Made by a program: the position numbers and the translations under genes. Under the pieces are notes generated by a model, which made no database searches, was not told where the DNA came from, and was given only the letters and a program-made list of their open reading frames with translations. This document shows, one piece after another, positions 1-30,448 of a DNA stretch of 64,000 nucleotides; the stretch's first letter is position 1, and every line of letters starts with the position of its first letter. Source of the stretch: Dipylidium caninum. Lineage: Eukaryota; Platyhelminthes; Cestoda; Cyclophyllidea; Dipylidiidae. The DNA lies in contig QEYB01001642.1 of NCBI GenBank assembly GCA_017562135.1, positions 124,001-188,000 on the forward strand, in the 5' to 3' direction.

Positions 1-606
1 CGTTACTGTTTTCTGCTCTCTTCCATATGCTTCTCAAAAATTTGGTGAATAAAACAAGCAGGGGCAATCTAGTTTCTCAAGGCTGTCGAGTTTTGTATGA
101 GGGGCGCATAACCCTTCGCTGGTTTCATAAAGTGAAATAAAATTTCTCTATGAGAGCACTTTACCCGGCTTGCATGCATTAACAAGGGCGGTAGGAAAAA
201 AGTTACGTCTCCTCGAAGTTTGTCGCCTCACTTAATGCCCTTACTTCTATAAGTGCACATATTTTTGGAAAATGTGCCTCAACGAACGCGCTGATACCCT
301 TCATCGTCCCACTTATCACCATCTTCGGGCCTCCGTGAAGGCGATTACTTGAGAAAAGTCGGCTTCCGCATCCGATGAGAAGGCAGGGCGGTCGGTCCGG
401 GTTCGCCCTCCGCTCCACCTTAAGAATGCACAACTACCAAGTCTGTGCACAATAGAATTAACTCAACGGCTGCAGAACAACACATCGTTCGTAGCCTGAG
501 GCCTCAAGAGGACCGCCAATAGCGTTGGAGTATACAAGTGGCGAAGCCACATAAAAAGGAAATAATGTTTAAGTTTGAAAGACGAAAATTTCTATCGCGT
601 GCGGTT
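1..606. other. Region downstream of the ferlin stop
   Basis: Holds the ferlin 3' untranslated region and intergenic DNA. Short overlapping frames only; nothing recognised. Confidence 0.5.
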
Positions 607-18278
<17,672 letters not shown>

Positions 18279-21200
18279 CTGGTGACGTGGAGAGCTCGTG
18301 GTCTTTCAAAGGAGGGAGGAATCTCAGTAATAGCATAGGATTATATAAGTATATAAACATGCTTATATTTGTAAACACGACTCGATGAAGCAGTTACTCT
18401 ATTTCTTTCAACTCTACCACAGGCTGCTTGGACAGTCTTTGTGCAGTCAGAGAGAAAAGTTACAGATGAAGGCTGTCCGTGAGGGAACACATTTCCTGTC
18501 CCTAACAGCAGGCTAAATCGTCTGTCCTTGCCTAACGAGGGAGGTACTTGAGCGCGAGACACGAGTCCACCCCGAACCCCGGAGACTTCCGAGGGTGAGG
18601 GCATACAAGCTCACCTCTGCGTGTAAGCATCTCGCCAGGGCCTCATGACCTCCCTCGCCAGCCACCGTGGCAAGAACTCGGTTTTCTATGGTCATCTGCT
18701 CAACTGGAGGTGATGGACTAGACGCATTATTCTATGTACTGCACGCTCTCTCTCTTAAATGCGTTTTTAACGTAAAATAAAAGGTGGATGAGAGTAGAAA
18801 TCGGGAAAAGGGCAACAATGGGACGAGGTGAGGAATGTAGGCTCACTGCGAAATTTCGCCTTGACCACCCTATGTCCGCGTCCGCCCAGACCCTCCAAAA
18901 GCTTAACATCCAACTGCAAAGACATCGATCATGCAGCGCGTCGCGCGGTAGTGATGCTGCACTCTCGTCTCCGCAAATGCTCTCCCCACGCCGACTCGGA
19001 AATTGCAACAGTCGAGGCACCAATCAGAGACACACAACTCGGCACACACACACCCAAACGCGCACACACTCGCACAACCCAGCACTCCTGCTTGATGTTG
19101 GAATTTTTCGTGAGTGGAGTCGTCGCCGGTATTGGCGGCGCGGATGACTCAAGGCGGAGTTGCGTAAGCAGAGCACATGAGCGTTCCACGAGTGCGCCGC
19201 GACTGCCCTGCAGCCCGCACCGCGGCGAACAACGGACCGCGGCTTCTTGGAGGCAGGTCTGGCACAGCCTCGCTGTCACATGACTCGCCCCCGTTCACTT
19301 CCATAGACAAGTTGTTTGAGCCGTCACGTGGTTTCGTCGATCTGACTTCCCTTTAACTGACAACATGTCACAAAAAGATGTCCACGGCGCCTTCCACTTG
19401 CAGTGGGATCAGAACACGGAAGGGGAAGAGCTGGTGGGATGATCTGGAGGACGCTGACAGACTACGAGGACGACCACCACACCGTCGCCTTTGAGGCGTC
19501 TTAGCAAAGCGCTACGCCATTGCGAAGGGGAGCCCCTCCGGTCCTCGCAAGCCGAGCAGGGCAGTGGGGAGAGAGAGCAGCGGGATTGTTACCAAAGTGA
19601 ATGAGCCTGAATTTTACGCAAAACCTTTACAACAGCTCGGATTAAGTGCATCTGAGGGAAGATAAAATGTTTTCACAACGCTCGACCCCGTCGCTAAAGC
19701 ATGGGGTCGGTCGGCTAATGGACAAAGACGAGAACCCGACGTGTTTAGGAGCAAAATGACATCGTACCTCGCCGAGAATATTCCTTTGATGATGCCAGCC
19801 GTCCAGCCACGTGTCATACCAAACTGCGGCACCCGCTTCCATCCTCTCTCTCTCGAATATCATTAGCGACGGCGTCGCGGTGTCTGCCAACCCGCCCTAA
19901 GCCGCAATGCGCTTCCCTCGTCGTCTGCGCAGGCGCTTCCGTGCTCGCGTCCCACGCATCGCCTCTTGCTGCGCCCCCGCGGGTCGGTTGAGTCGTCAGT
20001 AAGATGAGGAAATCGGTGAGTTTCAGGCCGAAAGACCCGACTGTGTCGTTCAACAGGGAAATTTTGGCAACAAAAACCTCCAATTATCAATTCCTCCCGG
20101 ATCAGTAATGAGTTATTCCACCTCACTGCAAATACGTCATTCTGTCAAGTTCGCATTTAAACGTCAGAATCTTAGGCAAAACGCCTGCTATCTCGGCGAA
20201 TTCACACTTCCACCGCTTTCCCTACACAAGACCGGCAGTCTCTGACACTTTGCCGGTTAAACCACTTTCCAGCAGAGGTAGTGTGAAAACAAAGATTATG
20301 TGGGTACCTCCCAGCCTTAACTCGGAGTTGACCTCTGACACTCCGGAGCGATGAATCAGTCGCAATGCAACAGCACTTCCCGAATTGCTGGTCTCAGTAA
20401 CGAACGGCTGGAAGACAACGCACTCACTCAACCCGAGAATGCAGTAGCACCCGGAGTCAATCTAAGGGTCTCCAAATAAAAGTACCGAATTCATATGTCA
20501 GAGAACATTGCGTCGACTGGGAATATTTTTCGGGGAGTCGAGAATCGGCAAAGGCGAATCTTGTGTGGCTTCACTGGACCTCTGCTTTTGACACTTTGAC
20601 AGTTGGATATGTGAGACCGCCTTTATAAATCCATGTAAGTCTTGCTGAAATCACTGCCTAGTGATACGGAAGGACCTTCAGCTCCCAACCAGTGTGAAAC
20701 AAAGCCACTTAAGAATGCACGACTCATCATTTGCTTCAGCTTAGAGATGCAATTCCCTCCCCCCTCCCCACTAGTGACATGCAAGACCGCCACCTAGAGA
20801 AATTCTTACTGCGCTAGCAATTACAGAAGAGGGTGGAAAGATCTCACTCCCGCCTCTACGTGAAACGAGGTTTGTAGGTCGTCTAAACAAAGGCCTGTGT
20901 GTAATATATTGGCGCATTTGCGAGAGGCGAAAGGAGTAAGGTCAGACGTCGGAGAAGACACCTCCTTCTGGCGCGTAGTGGCTGGGATTTGAGAAAGTGC
21001 GGTGAGGGGGACACTGACGAGACTTCCGGTAGTGCCGATTGGCAGTAATGTCGCCAAGGAGGGAACGGTAGGCCGTAGGCTGGTTGGAGAGCTTCTCACG
21101 AACTCCCAATCCGCCTGCCATAAAGGTGCTAGGCCTGCTCGCCCATATTTCCAACAGAGTCTGGAGGCTGTGCAGCATTCCCAACAGGCCAACGGTAGCG

Positions 21201-22500
21201 TCCCCTGACAGAACTCGTGTTACTGAGAAGAGACGGTGCTGGGAGCAGTAGGCGAAAATGAGCTCAATTTTTTCATCAAATTAATCCTTCAATAATCTGC
21301 GTTTCACCACTTTTCCATTGGTGCCCCCAATATAATCTTGCCTCCTTTAATTAACATTAGGCCTTATTTTTATTTAACTTTTATCTCAGGAATCCGAAGA
21401 GGAAGCCTGAATGGCGTAGCCCTTTTATCGGATTCGGCGGATTTTAGATGCTGCATATAACCACTTATTTTTTACAAGCGCACCTGCCTTTCACAACAAG
21501 CGTTCCTAAAGTGCCTGATCTGACTCATTATAATTTTCGCGTGATGAGGCAAATCACTTCTAGATTTTATGATATGTTACGAAGCAGTGAAACTACAGTG
21601 ATGTGTAGGAATTTGCTACTCAAAACATTTAAGTAGAGATACCTTTGGAACGCCGACATCTCGGAGCACTTGGCGGCAGTTCAATAAATTTTTACGTGCA
21701 CCAACTTGCCAATGGTTCCCGGTCGCATCATAAATCTATAAGAAAGGCAGAAAGACAGTTTAGCGCAAGCAAGTTTGTCGTCTAAAATATGTCCCAAGCT
21801 CAACTGCCAGCGGATTTGAGATTCCACAACAGAAATTTGTTTGAAACACCAATGTCTAATCGTCACTCGGGTATGCATTGCTTTTAGCAGCAAAGATGAC
21901 TCCCCTTTTTGATCGCGTTGCGACAAAGAAAGTGGTTGAGGAAGTGGGCAATACAAATCCCGGTTTTGAGTTCATCTGCCAACGCGGCGGGGGTCGAGGA
22001 CAAACGGACATCCAGCTGAGAAATAAGTATCTAAAATGAGGGAGAGAATCACCCATACAGCAGGCAGGACGCCTTGCAGGAATACAATATTACGAAGACA
22101 GAATCAAGAGGTATTGAGGTTCGAAGTAGTATGCGGGAAGGGAGGCCTTCGGGAACTGCGCTTAGGCTTTCTCAGGGTTGAGTGGCAGAGGCTGAAACCA
22201 AATGTTCAATGCTCTAAACCTTATTAACTTGCACGTAGAAAGGTTTCCATTGCGGTGCCACTGTTACTAATGTTGCACAATGCACTGCACCCAGTTGGCC
22301 AGAAGCCCTTCCGGGAGGGGCCGCTACCACCACCATTCACGCGTCGGTAAACGTTGGCTGGCGAGGCAACAGCGCAGGCGCACTCACAAAGGCTCATGGT
22401 ATACGAATGTCTTATGCGTTAATCTGGCCATATCCGTGAAGAATTGACAGGGTTTGGTGTGAACAAATAGTGGCCAAATGTGGAATTGTTGTGGTTCACG
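18279..22500. other. Upstream region of the ferlin gene, no firm exons
   Basis: Apart from the weak ATG exon near 20.08 kb, I see no exon with both splice sites and family resemblance. A CA-rich stretch lies near 19.03-19.08 kb. A short open stretch at 18609-18707 (minus) has a good GTGAGC donor but does not join the first firm ferlin exon in phase. Confidence 0.5.
20020..20083 (-). CDS. Possible first coding exon of the ferlin gene
   Basis: An ATG at 20083 opens with MEVFVAKISLLND, which resembles the beta-strand that begins C2A in otoferlin (Met-x-x-hydrophobic-Val pattern). No clean donor was found and the phase to the next exon (18278) could not be shown. It may be chance. Confidence 0.25.
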
Positions 22501-22521
22501 CAATGTTTAGGCAGGACCTAC

Positions 22522-22689
22522 CGCGTGAAGACTTTCTGCGGTGGAGTGCCACAATTCATTGTACCGATCAGCCTGGGCGTACATCGGCTGGGGGGAGGGC
22601 GGCAGCGCGTGCGGACGCGGCTTCGCTTGCTGCGGAGGAGTGGCAAATTGATGAGAAGAGGTCCCTCCGTGGTGCCATTTTTGCGTTTG
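22522..22689 (-). CDS. Candidate exon, Pro/Gln-rich, unidentified gene
   Basis: Between the acceptor TTCCAG (22689 side) and the donor GTAGGT (22521) a minus-strand frame reads a Pro/Gln/His-rich segment ending PQPMYAQADRYNELWHSTAES. The composition looks coding and the splice sites are acceptable. It may be a downstream exon of the LRR gene at 26.3-29.5 kb or belong to a separate gene. No family was recognised. Confidence 0.35.
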
Positions 22690-23345
22690 CTGGAAGGGAA
22701 CTTGACTCTCGATCATTTGCGAATTGCCTAATAAGTGCCTCAACAACATACTCCGTGTTTAGATGAGTGCACTTCAGCACGATGCATGTACTCAGTCAGA
22801 CGATGAGTCGCATTGATAGCGCAGTGTACCATATCGTCCCGTCCTGCCTCAGGACAGACGTGTGCTAAGAGGGGAACTGCTGATTAGCCGATGTGGCGCT
22901 AATTAATGCAACAGTGGCCTGACCGAGTGGACTCCGCCTCCCTAACAACGTTCTGCGCACGTGGCGAGCAGATGAATATCGGGAAGGGGACTCGGACAAG
23001 GCAGCCTCCAAAGGAGCCTCGGTACGGCTCCCGGACAGGACTTTGGAGTGAAGGAGTTGATAGTGAAAACCCAGTGTTCACAGTCTTTCAGGTCAAAGTT
23101 TGCCCTCATTGATGTCCCACACGAGTTTTGCGTTAGCGGCTAACGGTCACCGGGTGCCTGTGCATTCCATGCCAAGGCGTACCAACCCGTGAGTGCCGGA
23201 AAATGTGTGAGACAACTTATCTTAGCGAGGCAGAGGATTGGCAAACGTCGAAGTTATGCTGACGGTGTAACTACTCGTTGCCCTCACTTACTGGAGCCAC
23301 ACAAGTGGGCTACGAGACCAGGCTAAAGTGCCAAAGTTGTCACAC

Positions 23346-23594
23346 CTTTGTTTGGACAGGCCCTGTAGTTTGTCCTCGCCCCGAAGAGGCAGGGTGTTTG
23401 TGGAGGGCGACAGGAGCAGGGGGGACGGACTGTCCCGGCCTTCGAGACTCGTAATGATGTCTAAATGGTGCTGGCGAGGTCCCGAGAGGAGGATGATGTC
23501 GAAGGCGTGGAACCGGGAGATCCTCGTAAGAAGAGTCCGTTGATTGGTCCGCCTCTGAATCGTAGCTCTCCTCCACGTCTTTTTGCGCCTTTCC
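23346..23594 (-). CDS. Candidate exon, acidic/Ser then Pro-rich, unidentified gene
   Basis: The acceptor ATTAACAG and the donor GTGTGAC bound an exon of 249 bases open throughout. It starts GKAQKDVEESYDSEAD, continues with a Ser/Asp/Glu patch, then a Pro/His/Arg-rich region. The acidic Ser clusters could be casein-kinase-2 targets (inference). Probably the same gene as the neighbouring minus-strand candidates; no domain was recognised. Confidence 0.45.
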
Positions 23595-25130
23595 CTGTTA
23601 ATATTGCAGAAAAGATAGCCTAAAGAAAGCAGACTTCTGAAGCCGACAATCAAATCCGCGCGTCCAAGCACCCCAACCACCACAAGCACTGTTTCCGCAC
23701 GCTGAATTTGCCGTTGTGTAATGGGCCTACTGGAAACAGACCTCTCGGGGATGCACTTTCTCGCGAAGGGTGCACTTCGTGTGGGAAAATGTGGATTAGG
23801 AACCGCTGTTGGAAGCATGATAGACTATGCATAACCACAATGTCAACTTTCCTGTGTCCTCAACTACAAAAGGATGAATTGCCTGAAGGACCGGTGAGGT
23901 TTTTTCGCTTCCCAGAGCAGACGATTCAGGCACCCGTTTGCAGTGGGTTAAGACGTGGGAGGTCAAGGCATGGGGTTTGGTACTTTTAGGCCCCGACCAG
24001 GCAAACTTCGGTAGTTCGCCCTCTAGCCGCGATAGACAGGCGGACTCGCTTTGAGGCAGAAGGCGTCAAGGTTTTTGACGGCTGTGCACCCTCGAGCTTT
24101 CCTCAATCCCCACATGTAACGATGACTGGTGACAAACTTAGTGTGCACAACTTTAAACCGAAATGTTCGGCTAGGCGGTTAGCAGTTTGTTGCCCCCAAG
24201 TTACCAGTGCGTTGTCGGTGCTACGGTGGGCAAATACCCTTCTTTAGGGAGTCGCACCAGTGCAGCTGTCTGTCACACTGCCTTTATTTCAGAGGCGAGA
24301 GGGGACGCATACTTAGAATTCACCCAACTATTAGTTCTTCTTCTCTCAGGCAATATGCCTGTTAGATAAGCCCAAAGTGGGCGCGAAAGTCACAGAAGCT
24401 CAAGGCAAGGAGCATTTCCCTGTCTCCTCGTCGGCAAAGAAGCATGCGCACGAGGCTTGTGGAGGGAGGGTTTGCTGTTCCTGGATGCCCTGGAAAGCTT
24501 CTTACCCGCCTCGCCAATGGCCCGTGTGCGGACAGGGGAAGTGAGGACTGCTGTGCTGGAGGGCAGAGGCCCCGAGGCGACAGCAGAGACCGCGCGCAGG
24601 AGTGGCCTGTCTCCAACGACCGCGGAGGGGCCACTGGGGTCGTTGACCGGCGTGCAGGCAGTGGCGGCGGGGAAGGCGAGAGAAGGGCCATGTCGTCCGC
24701 CGAAATCGCTGCAACTTTCCTTGTCAGAAGGCGAAGTGTGCGTGGTGGCGGCGACGGCGTATTCAACCTAACGTAGAGTTTGCTTTCGCCCACCTTTGAT
24801 TGGTAAACTGGTAAAAAATAATGTTACTCTCTTATTAACTCCATCCATTTAAACAACTGGCTAGTTTTTGAAAAGAAAATAGGTTTCTCCCAGACCGAGA
24901 CCTGTTTCCCTCAAGAAATACACATGTTTCAAGGTGACAGAACAAACTCACACACGTTACGAGGCTGCGGCCGAGGTGCGTTGTCATTTTCGAAGAGTCG
25001 ATGTCGTTCCGGATTCATTTCCTAGGAAGGAGTTTCGTGAACATGCGTAGGAGTGTTTAATCCATTCACTAACACGCACACGCATGCACACATCTGCGAG
25101 CAGCTTCTATTTGCACTGGTGCCAGTGTGA

Positions 25131-25152
25131 GTGTGTGTGTGTGTGTGTGTGT
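25131..25152. repeat. (GT)n microsatellite
   Basis: About 11 tandem GT units on the plus strand, intronic or intergenic. Confidence 0.95.
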
Positions 25153-26337
25153 ATTTTTACGTGTGTCGGTGGCGAGACGGCTGAAGTGGCTAATTGGCAC
25201 TCGCCTGACCCGTGGCGCGACCAATCGTCGTCCTCGGGCCTCACTCCGAGATGTCAGCGCTCGGCGAGGAAGGAGGAAGCCAAGGCCGGTTACCACCAGA
25301 GGATTATGAGAAAAAAGCATAAACCGGTGTAAGGAAACAGCGGGGGGGGGAGAGTGAGGGGGGTGCGCGCTCTTCTGTTGGAATTCTCTCTGAGGACTTA
25401 ACATTCGCTTTCCGATTAAGCGAATGTATGCCACAAGTTTATCCCAAAAAGGAAAAAAGGTAACATGACGTGTTTGGGACATTTTACCTTCCCCCCTGAC
25501 GTTTTTGGGTCCGGCAGGATTCCGACCGTTAACGGTGTTACGATTTTTCATTCCAAAGAGTTTGAGTTGAACACCTTTCATTGTGGACAACTGTCCCGAC
25601 GCAAACTACGGACAGCTGCTGTTGTGCTATCGCACAGAACCTCTTGACCAAGGGCAGGACTCAGGTCTATGAAATCGTCACAGCCAACTGCGTTGTCCAT
25701 TTGGGCAAGTTTCTTTTGCCTTAACAGAAGCTGCAACTCCTCACACACACTCTTGCAACGAAATATGGCGTGGTTGCATGTGTGTGATTAGAAAGAAGCC
25801 ATAGTGCACATCACACGACCTGTGTTTGGAGAATGGGGAGAAGTGGGTTTTTTAAGGAAGCGGAGGCGCAAAGTCAGGTCTTCAACGCGCCGGGCCCGCG
25901 TGTTCGAGAGCTTTTCTTGACTGAACCTGCCCTCCTTTTTGCACATCTCGCTGTCAGTCTGTTCACATTTCGTGGTGCCAGTCGCGTGCTCTGCTGAAGG
26001 TCAACAACTCGGTGGCTGCCCCTCGAGGCCCGCGTGAATAACGCTGAGGTTGACAGTGGCATTTGCACGTGTCTACATTACAATTTCTGGGGTCTCGGTG
26101 ACATTGAGCCGGGTGTTAGAGCAAATTAAATGGGAAGAGGTTGCCGTCAGCGTAAAAGCACCACTTTCTCCAACTACCTTCGTGCGAAATTACTGGGACA
26201 CCCTTCATTCTTGTGTTAAATGCCTACCTTTTAACTTTACTACTTTCTCTTTAAGTATCGTAGCTTTTACTCAGTATTTACCGCAAAATCAGCAGAATAT
26301 ATCCGTAAATCACGTGAGGAGAAGAAGTCGTAACAAC

Positions 26338-29300
26338 CCGCAATGGCTTCCCTTGCCATTTGGGTGCATGAAAGAAGGGTTTCTGGACCCGGCGTTTGCA
26401 GTTCATTCGGCCTCGCCTGACGGGATGAGCGAGCGAGTTGACCGCAGTGGGGAGAGGAGCGAGGGTACCAGACCGGCACCGCCCAACTTGGCGTCGGTGA
26501 CTCAGCCTGTGTGGAATAAGAACGCGGGAAAGGCCACGGCTTCACTGGTGAGGACAAATCTTTCGCCATTCTGACTTTTGTGCCCCTCCGACGACCTTCC
26601 CTCATCATCAACCGTAGGTATTCACCGAAATCACCTTCGTGGTCGCCCCTGAGCAGCGGCTTACTACCGCCTACCAATAGGCCGGGCATGATTTGACTTT
26701 ATGATTACCAGCAAAATGGTTTTTCCCTGGAAAAGGTTTATTTACCACTTTAAAGATCTGTAAATGGTTAGCTAATCGCCAATGCAAGTGCTCTGCGAAA
26801 GGGCGGCGGACCCATGAGCGCCTACTTGACCATGTTAAATTTTTCTGCCTTTGTGTTCCGCACATCACGTTGTGCAGAGCCTAACACGAAGTGAATTTTA
26901 AAGTAAATGTGGACGATGAGTTGCAACGGGCTCTATTACTGGACGAATAGTGTGGAGGTAAAGGGAGCACAGGCGGAGCGAACCGCGCAACCGGTTGATT
27001 GCCACAATTAATTCGCCTTACTCTCGACCCGTCTTCGGTCTCGCAGTCGCGTGGATGCGCCTCTCCGTCACGTTCGTCCATTTGCACTTGTCCGGTACAC
27101 GTTTGACTGACTTCGAATAAGCTGCTCTCCTCTTCTGGAAAGGAAGTCAAGGAAGCTGACGAAGCACTCTTCTCTTTTGGCCCTCCTTCGAATGCACCAC
27201 ATAATTCAGGCTGGCTTCCCGTTTGTCGAAAGACATGCATATTTGCGTAGTTAGACTCGCTTCTACAATAAAAGAAAACGAGAAATAAAAATAAGACTCC
27301 GTAGATTAAATGGTCCTCAGTTTGTTCCATAAATGATTATTTGTGGCTACAGAAGCCAAAATCTTATTTGAAGCCTGAACTACTCAAATCCACTGCTGAG
27401 TTCAGTCACGTGAGTCAAGTCTTGCCTATCCGATGCCACTGTTAGGCTGGACTGTTCACTATTCGGTGCTCTCAGGGCAGAACTGGAAAGTGACGATGTC
27501 GGAGAGGCGAGAAGGGTGACAGCAGATAAGATCAAATCTTGACAGGAGCTTCGTTCCTCCTCCTCCTCTTCCACTTTCTTCCAGTCATCGTCTTGTCCGA
27601 AGTAGGAAGGCGTTGACTGAGATGTCTCTTGTTCCGTTCTGGCAAGGAAAGAGAGGATATGTCCGAGGCCTCTCGAAATTATCTAGAGAAGAGGTGTGTT
27701 ACAAACTCCATTGACAAATAAAGGCGGAGGTTTCGACCTCAATCCGCTTTTTGGGATATCACTGAATTAATTAATTTGATGTTAAGTTACCTTGGCGAAT
27801 TTAATATCTTCCAGTATGATATTTGAGATGGCTTCCTTACATTGCGCTGGTAACAAAGGAATTAAAGTGTGTGTTCACTTAAGAGAGCACCTAGACCAGT
27901 TCTGTATTTTTATATTCTTAGTGCTTTACGACAACGTGACATTCATAATACGGAGTTGTTTGCCATACGTAGAAAACGCCGGTTCTACGTCCCCCGCAGG
28001 GAACGAATGTCAAATTCATAAGGTTTCCTACTTCTGTACACAGATTAAAGGTTTTGCAAACTTTGGTCCTACTTGAGGCACTTTTAAAACACTTGAATTT
28101 CACAGATCAACGTTATCAACAAATATGGTTCATTACTTCTACAATTTCAACTGTCGTCTTTTACATACAAGGACTTCTGTATTAAATACCTGAGGGCGCT
28201 AGCCCCAGTAAATATGTTTTTATTATTGTTGTTAATCGTGAAACTATCAAAGTAAAGCATAGCTGCTTTGAACGAAACAAAACTTACATTCCTAAAAATA
28301 AAAAGGATCACATGACAACACAAAGGACTCACATTGAAAGGTGGAAACACTAACGGGTTTTCTGAAACTTCGAGATCTTCAAGCATTCGCAGTTGCTCTA
28401 GGGATCGAGGCAACCTAGTAATGTGGTTTCCTTGGCAGTTCAGTTTGACGAGATTTTTCAATTTATAGATTTCTAGAGAAAAGAGAATTCACTATTGAAA
28501 ATGATTTTTTTATCTAAAGTCAAACACTTCTTAATCTTGTTAGGTTAACGTAATCAAATGCAGTGAACATTAAGAGTTAAGAAAAGAAATAAAATAACTA
28601 GTTCATTGAGGAATTTGTAAAGTCTGTGGGAAATTAACTTACATTAAATTTATTTTTAACAAAAGAGCATCTTCTCGTCGGCGATAAAATTATAAGAAAA
28701 TTTAAACAAAACCTATAGCGATTTGCGTTGAACTTAGTTGCATTTCAAATAAAAATGTAATAATTAACAATAGGCAACATATACACCATTACGTACCGTA
28801 GGGAAGAACAGAAATCTTGTTGTGACCAAAGTCCAAGACTTTTAGCGATTGTATATTCATTAGCGATGAAACGTCTTGGATGCAATTAAAAGAGAGATCC
28901 TAGAGACTGTAATGCAAAAAAGCTCCCTACCAGTTCTTTCAAAGCCCGGAGAATGGACCAATCGGATGGAACAAACTCGAGGTAATTGTTCGCAAGAGAC
29001 AAGCTCTGCAGGGCACCGAGTTGCAGAACAATGGAAGGAATAACTGAAAAGTTGTTATTTCTGCGAGATAAGAAACAAAGCTTTCCAATACCTCAGATCC
29101 AAATGCTTAAGTCGATGCCAATTTTTTCCAGCATCACAGAGATCGCCTAGATAATTGTGGGACAGATCAAGAGCGGTGAGGTTTAAGCACATAAGATTAA
29201 CCGCGGAGCTGCTTTAAAGTTACAGCCAGAAAGGCCTTAATCGTATACAATTTGACAATTAATATGCTTTACTTGCGCGAGTAATATTCTCAACTGAGTC

Positions 29301-29474
29301 CATAAAAAGTTTGTGTGAGTGCGAGACTAAATCCAATGCGTTTGAGGAGGTTTGGCGAGCTTGAAGGCATTCCAATTTCATATCCAACTCGTGGAAATTG
29401 GAAGCGTCAAGACCGATATTCATTATCGTGCATTCATTCAATTTAAATTGTTGTAAATTTGCGTAGTAAGTCTT
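26338..29474 (-). CDS. Leucine-rich-repeat protein, multi-exon, partial model
   Basis: Minus-strand exons: about 29474-29276 (uncertain ends), 29208-29092, 29043-28931, 28899-28797, 28472-28333, one unresolved near 28.15-28.21 kb, 27846-27791, 27682 to about 27390, 27262 to about 26885, and 26670-26338. The 29.2-28.3 kb exons each carry LRR units, for example NLTALDLSHNYLGDL, LQSLSLANNYLEFVP, LKVLDFGHNKISVLP and LVKLNCQGNHITRLP, ending in a cap-like ENPLVFPP. Then follow a short helix-like segment (KEAISNIILEDIKFAK joined in phase to IISRGLGHILSFLA) and a long Ser/Glu/Pro-rich tail. The LRR spacing (22-24 residues) suggests an intracellular protein of the Ras-suppressor/LAP style, but no PDZ or CH domain was seen. 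A TAG at 26883-26881 could be the true end; then the 26670-26338 exon is a separate one. Confidence 0.7.
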
Positions 29475-30448
29475 GATCAATTAAAACAATAACCAATATT
29501 GAATACCGCTTGCGGAACCTAGAGATTATGTTAACTACACAACAAGTGTTAAACTGTTTGAAACTCCTTAAGGGGTTATCATACTGCCTTTATAAGGCCA
29601 GTGTCTATTGAGTGGGCGCCGCACAATGTGACAAAACCTGAAACGCATGATACCTGTATGCCTAAACATTACTATATGACAGCGACAAGCCTCCCGGAGG
29701 TCCCAGAACTCCAAGGCCTTTTACGTTATTCCTATGTTTAAATAGGCAAGGTGATGTTTGTCTAAAAGCATCCTAAATATAAAATTTTGAATGCAATTTA
29801 TTAGTTTTCTGTTACTTTGTCGGTCATTACGCGCTGAATTACAATATGACAAAAGTTTGACAGGCTCAGCGCTTTCCCGGTATTGTGCATTAGCTCATCG
29901 AAAATTAGGTCTACTTAAAGATTGTCTATTGTCGCCTCCCTGCTGCTAAGTTTGCGCACCAATCTGTCAAAGTGCACAGTACTTCTCAGACTGACACGGA
30001 TGGCACAGTGTCGTAAATACGTGGTGAAACGCATAAAACCTGCAGTATAGATTTCGCTCTTGTATGTCTGTGTAACATATATTGATTTGTGGAGTGTTTT
30101 CCATCCTAAAGGTTACCTGTTGGTTAAAGGCAGCAACAGGTTCTGGACGGTTAAGAGATTATTTTTTTATAATAGATGCAACTAGGGCAGTTTCCCATTC
30201 CTCATAGCTAAACCCGATGTACCGGCGCGCTAAACTGAGTGAAGAAGAGGGTGTTTTATAACAAAGTGCCTGTGTACGTGCGATGTACAACAATAAAGAA
30301 CTTGCGGAAGCGCTTTCAACGGTTTAGACTGTAAATAAAAATTGTGTGTGCCCCTTAAAAGCTAATTATCACCAAACACACCTTTCGCGGTCCGAATGAA
30401 TGAAACAAAAGTTGCCTTGTTTCATGATTCTAGTCTGAGGCGGATCGT

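Noticed and set aside
23288..23818. 176-codon minus-strand open frame
   Set aside because: It overlaps a better supported exon (23346-23594) in another frame with both splice sites.
24362..24793. Pro/Ser/Arg-rich minus frame, with long plus frames over the same bases
   Set aside because: All frames are open because the segment is GC-rich; no clean donor was found, so coding status is undecided.
25069..25590. 173-codon minus-strand frame
   Set aside because: Its end is the translated GT microsatellite (Thr-His run) and it has no splice-site support.
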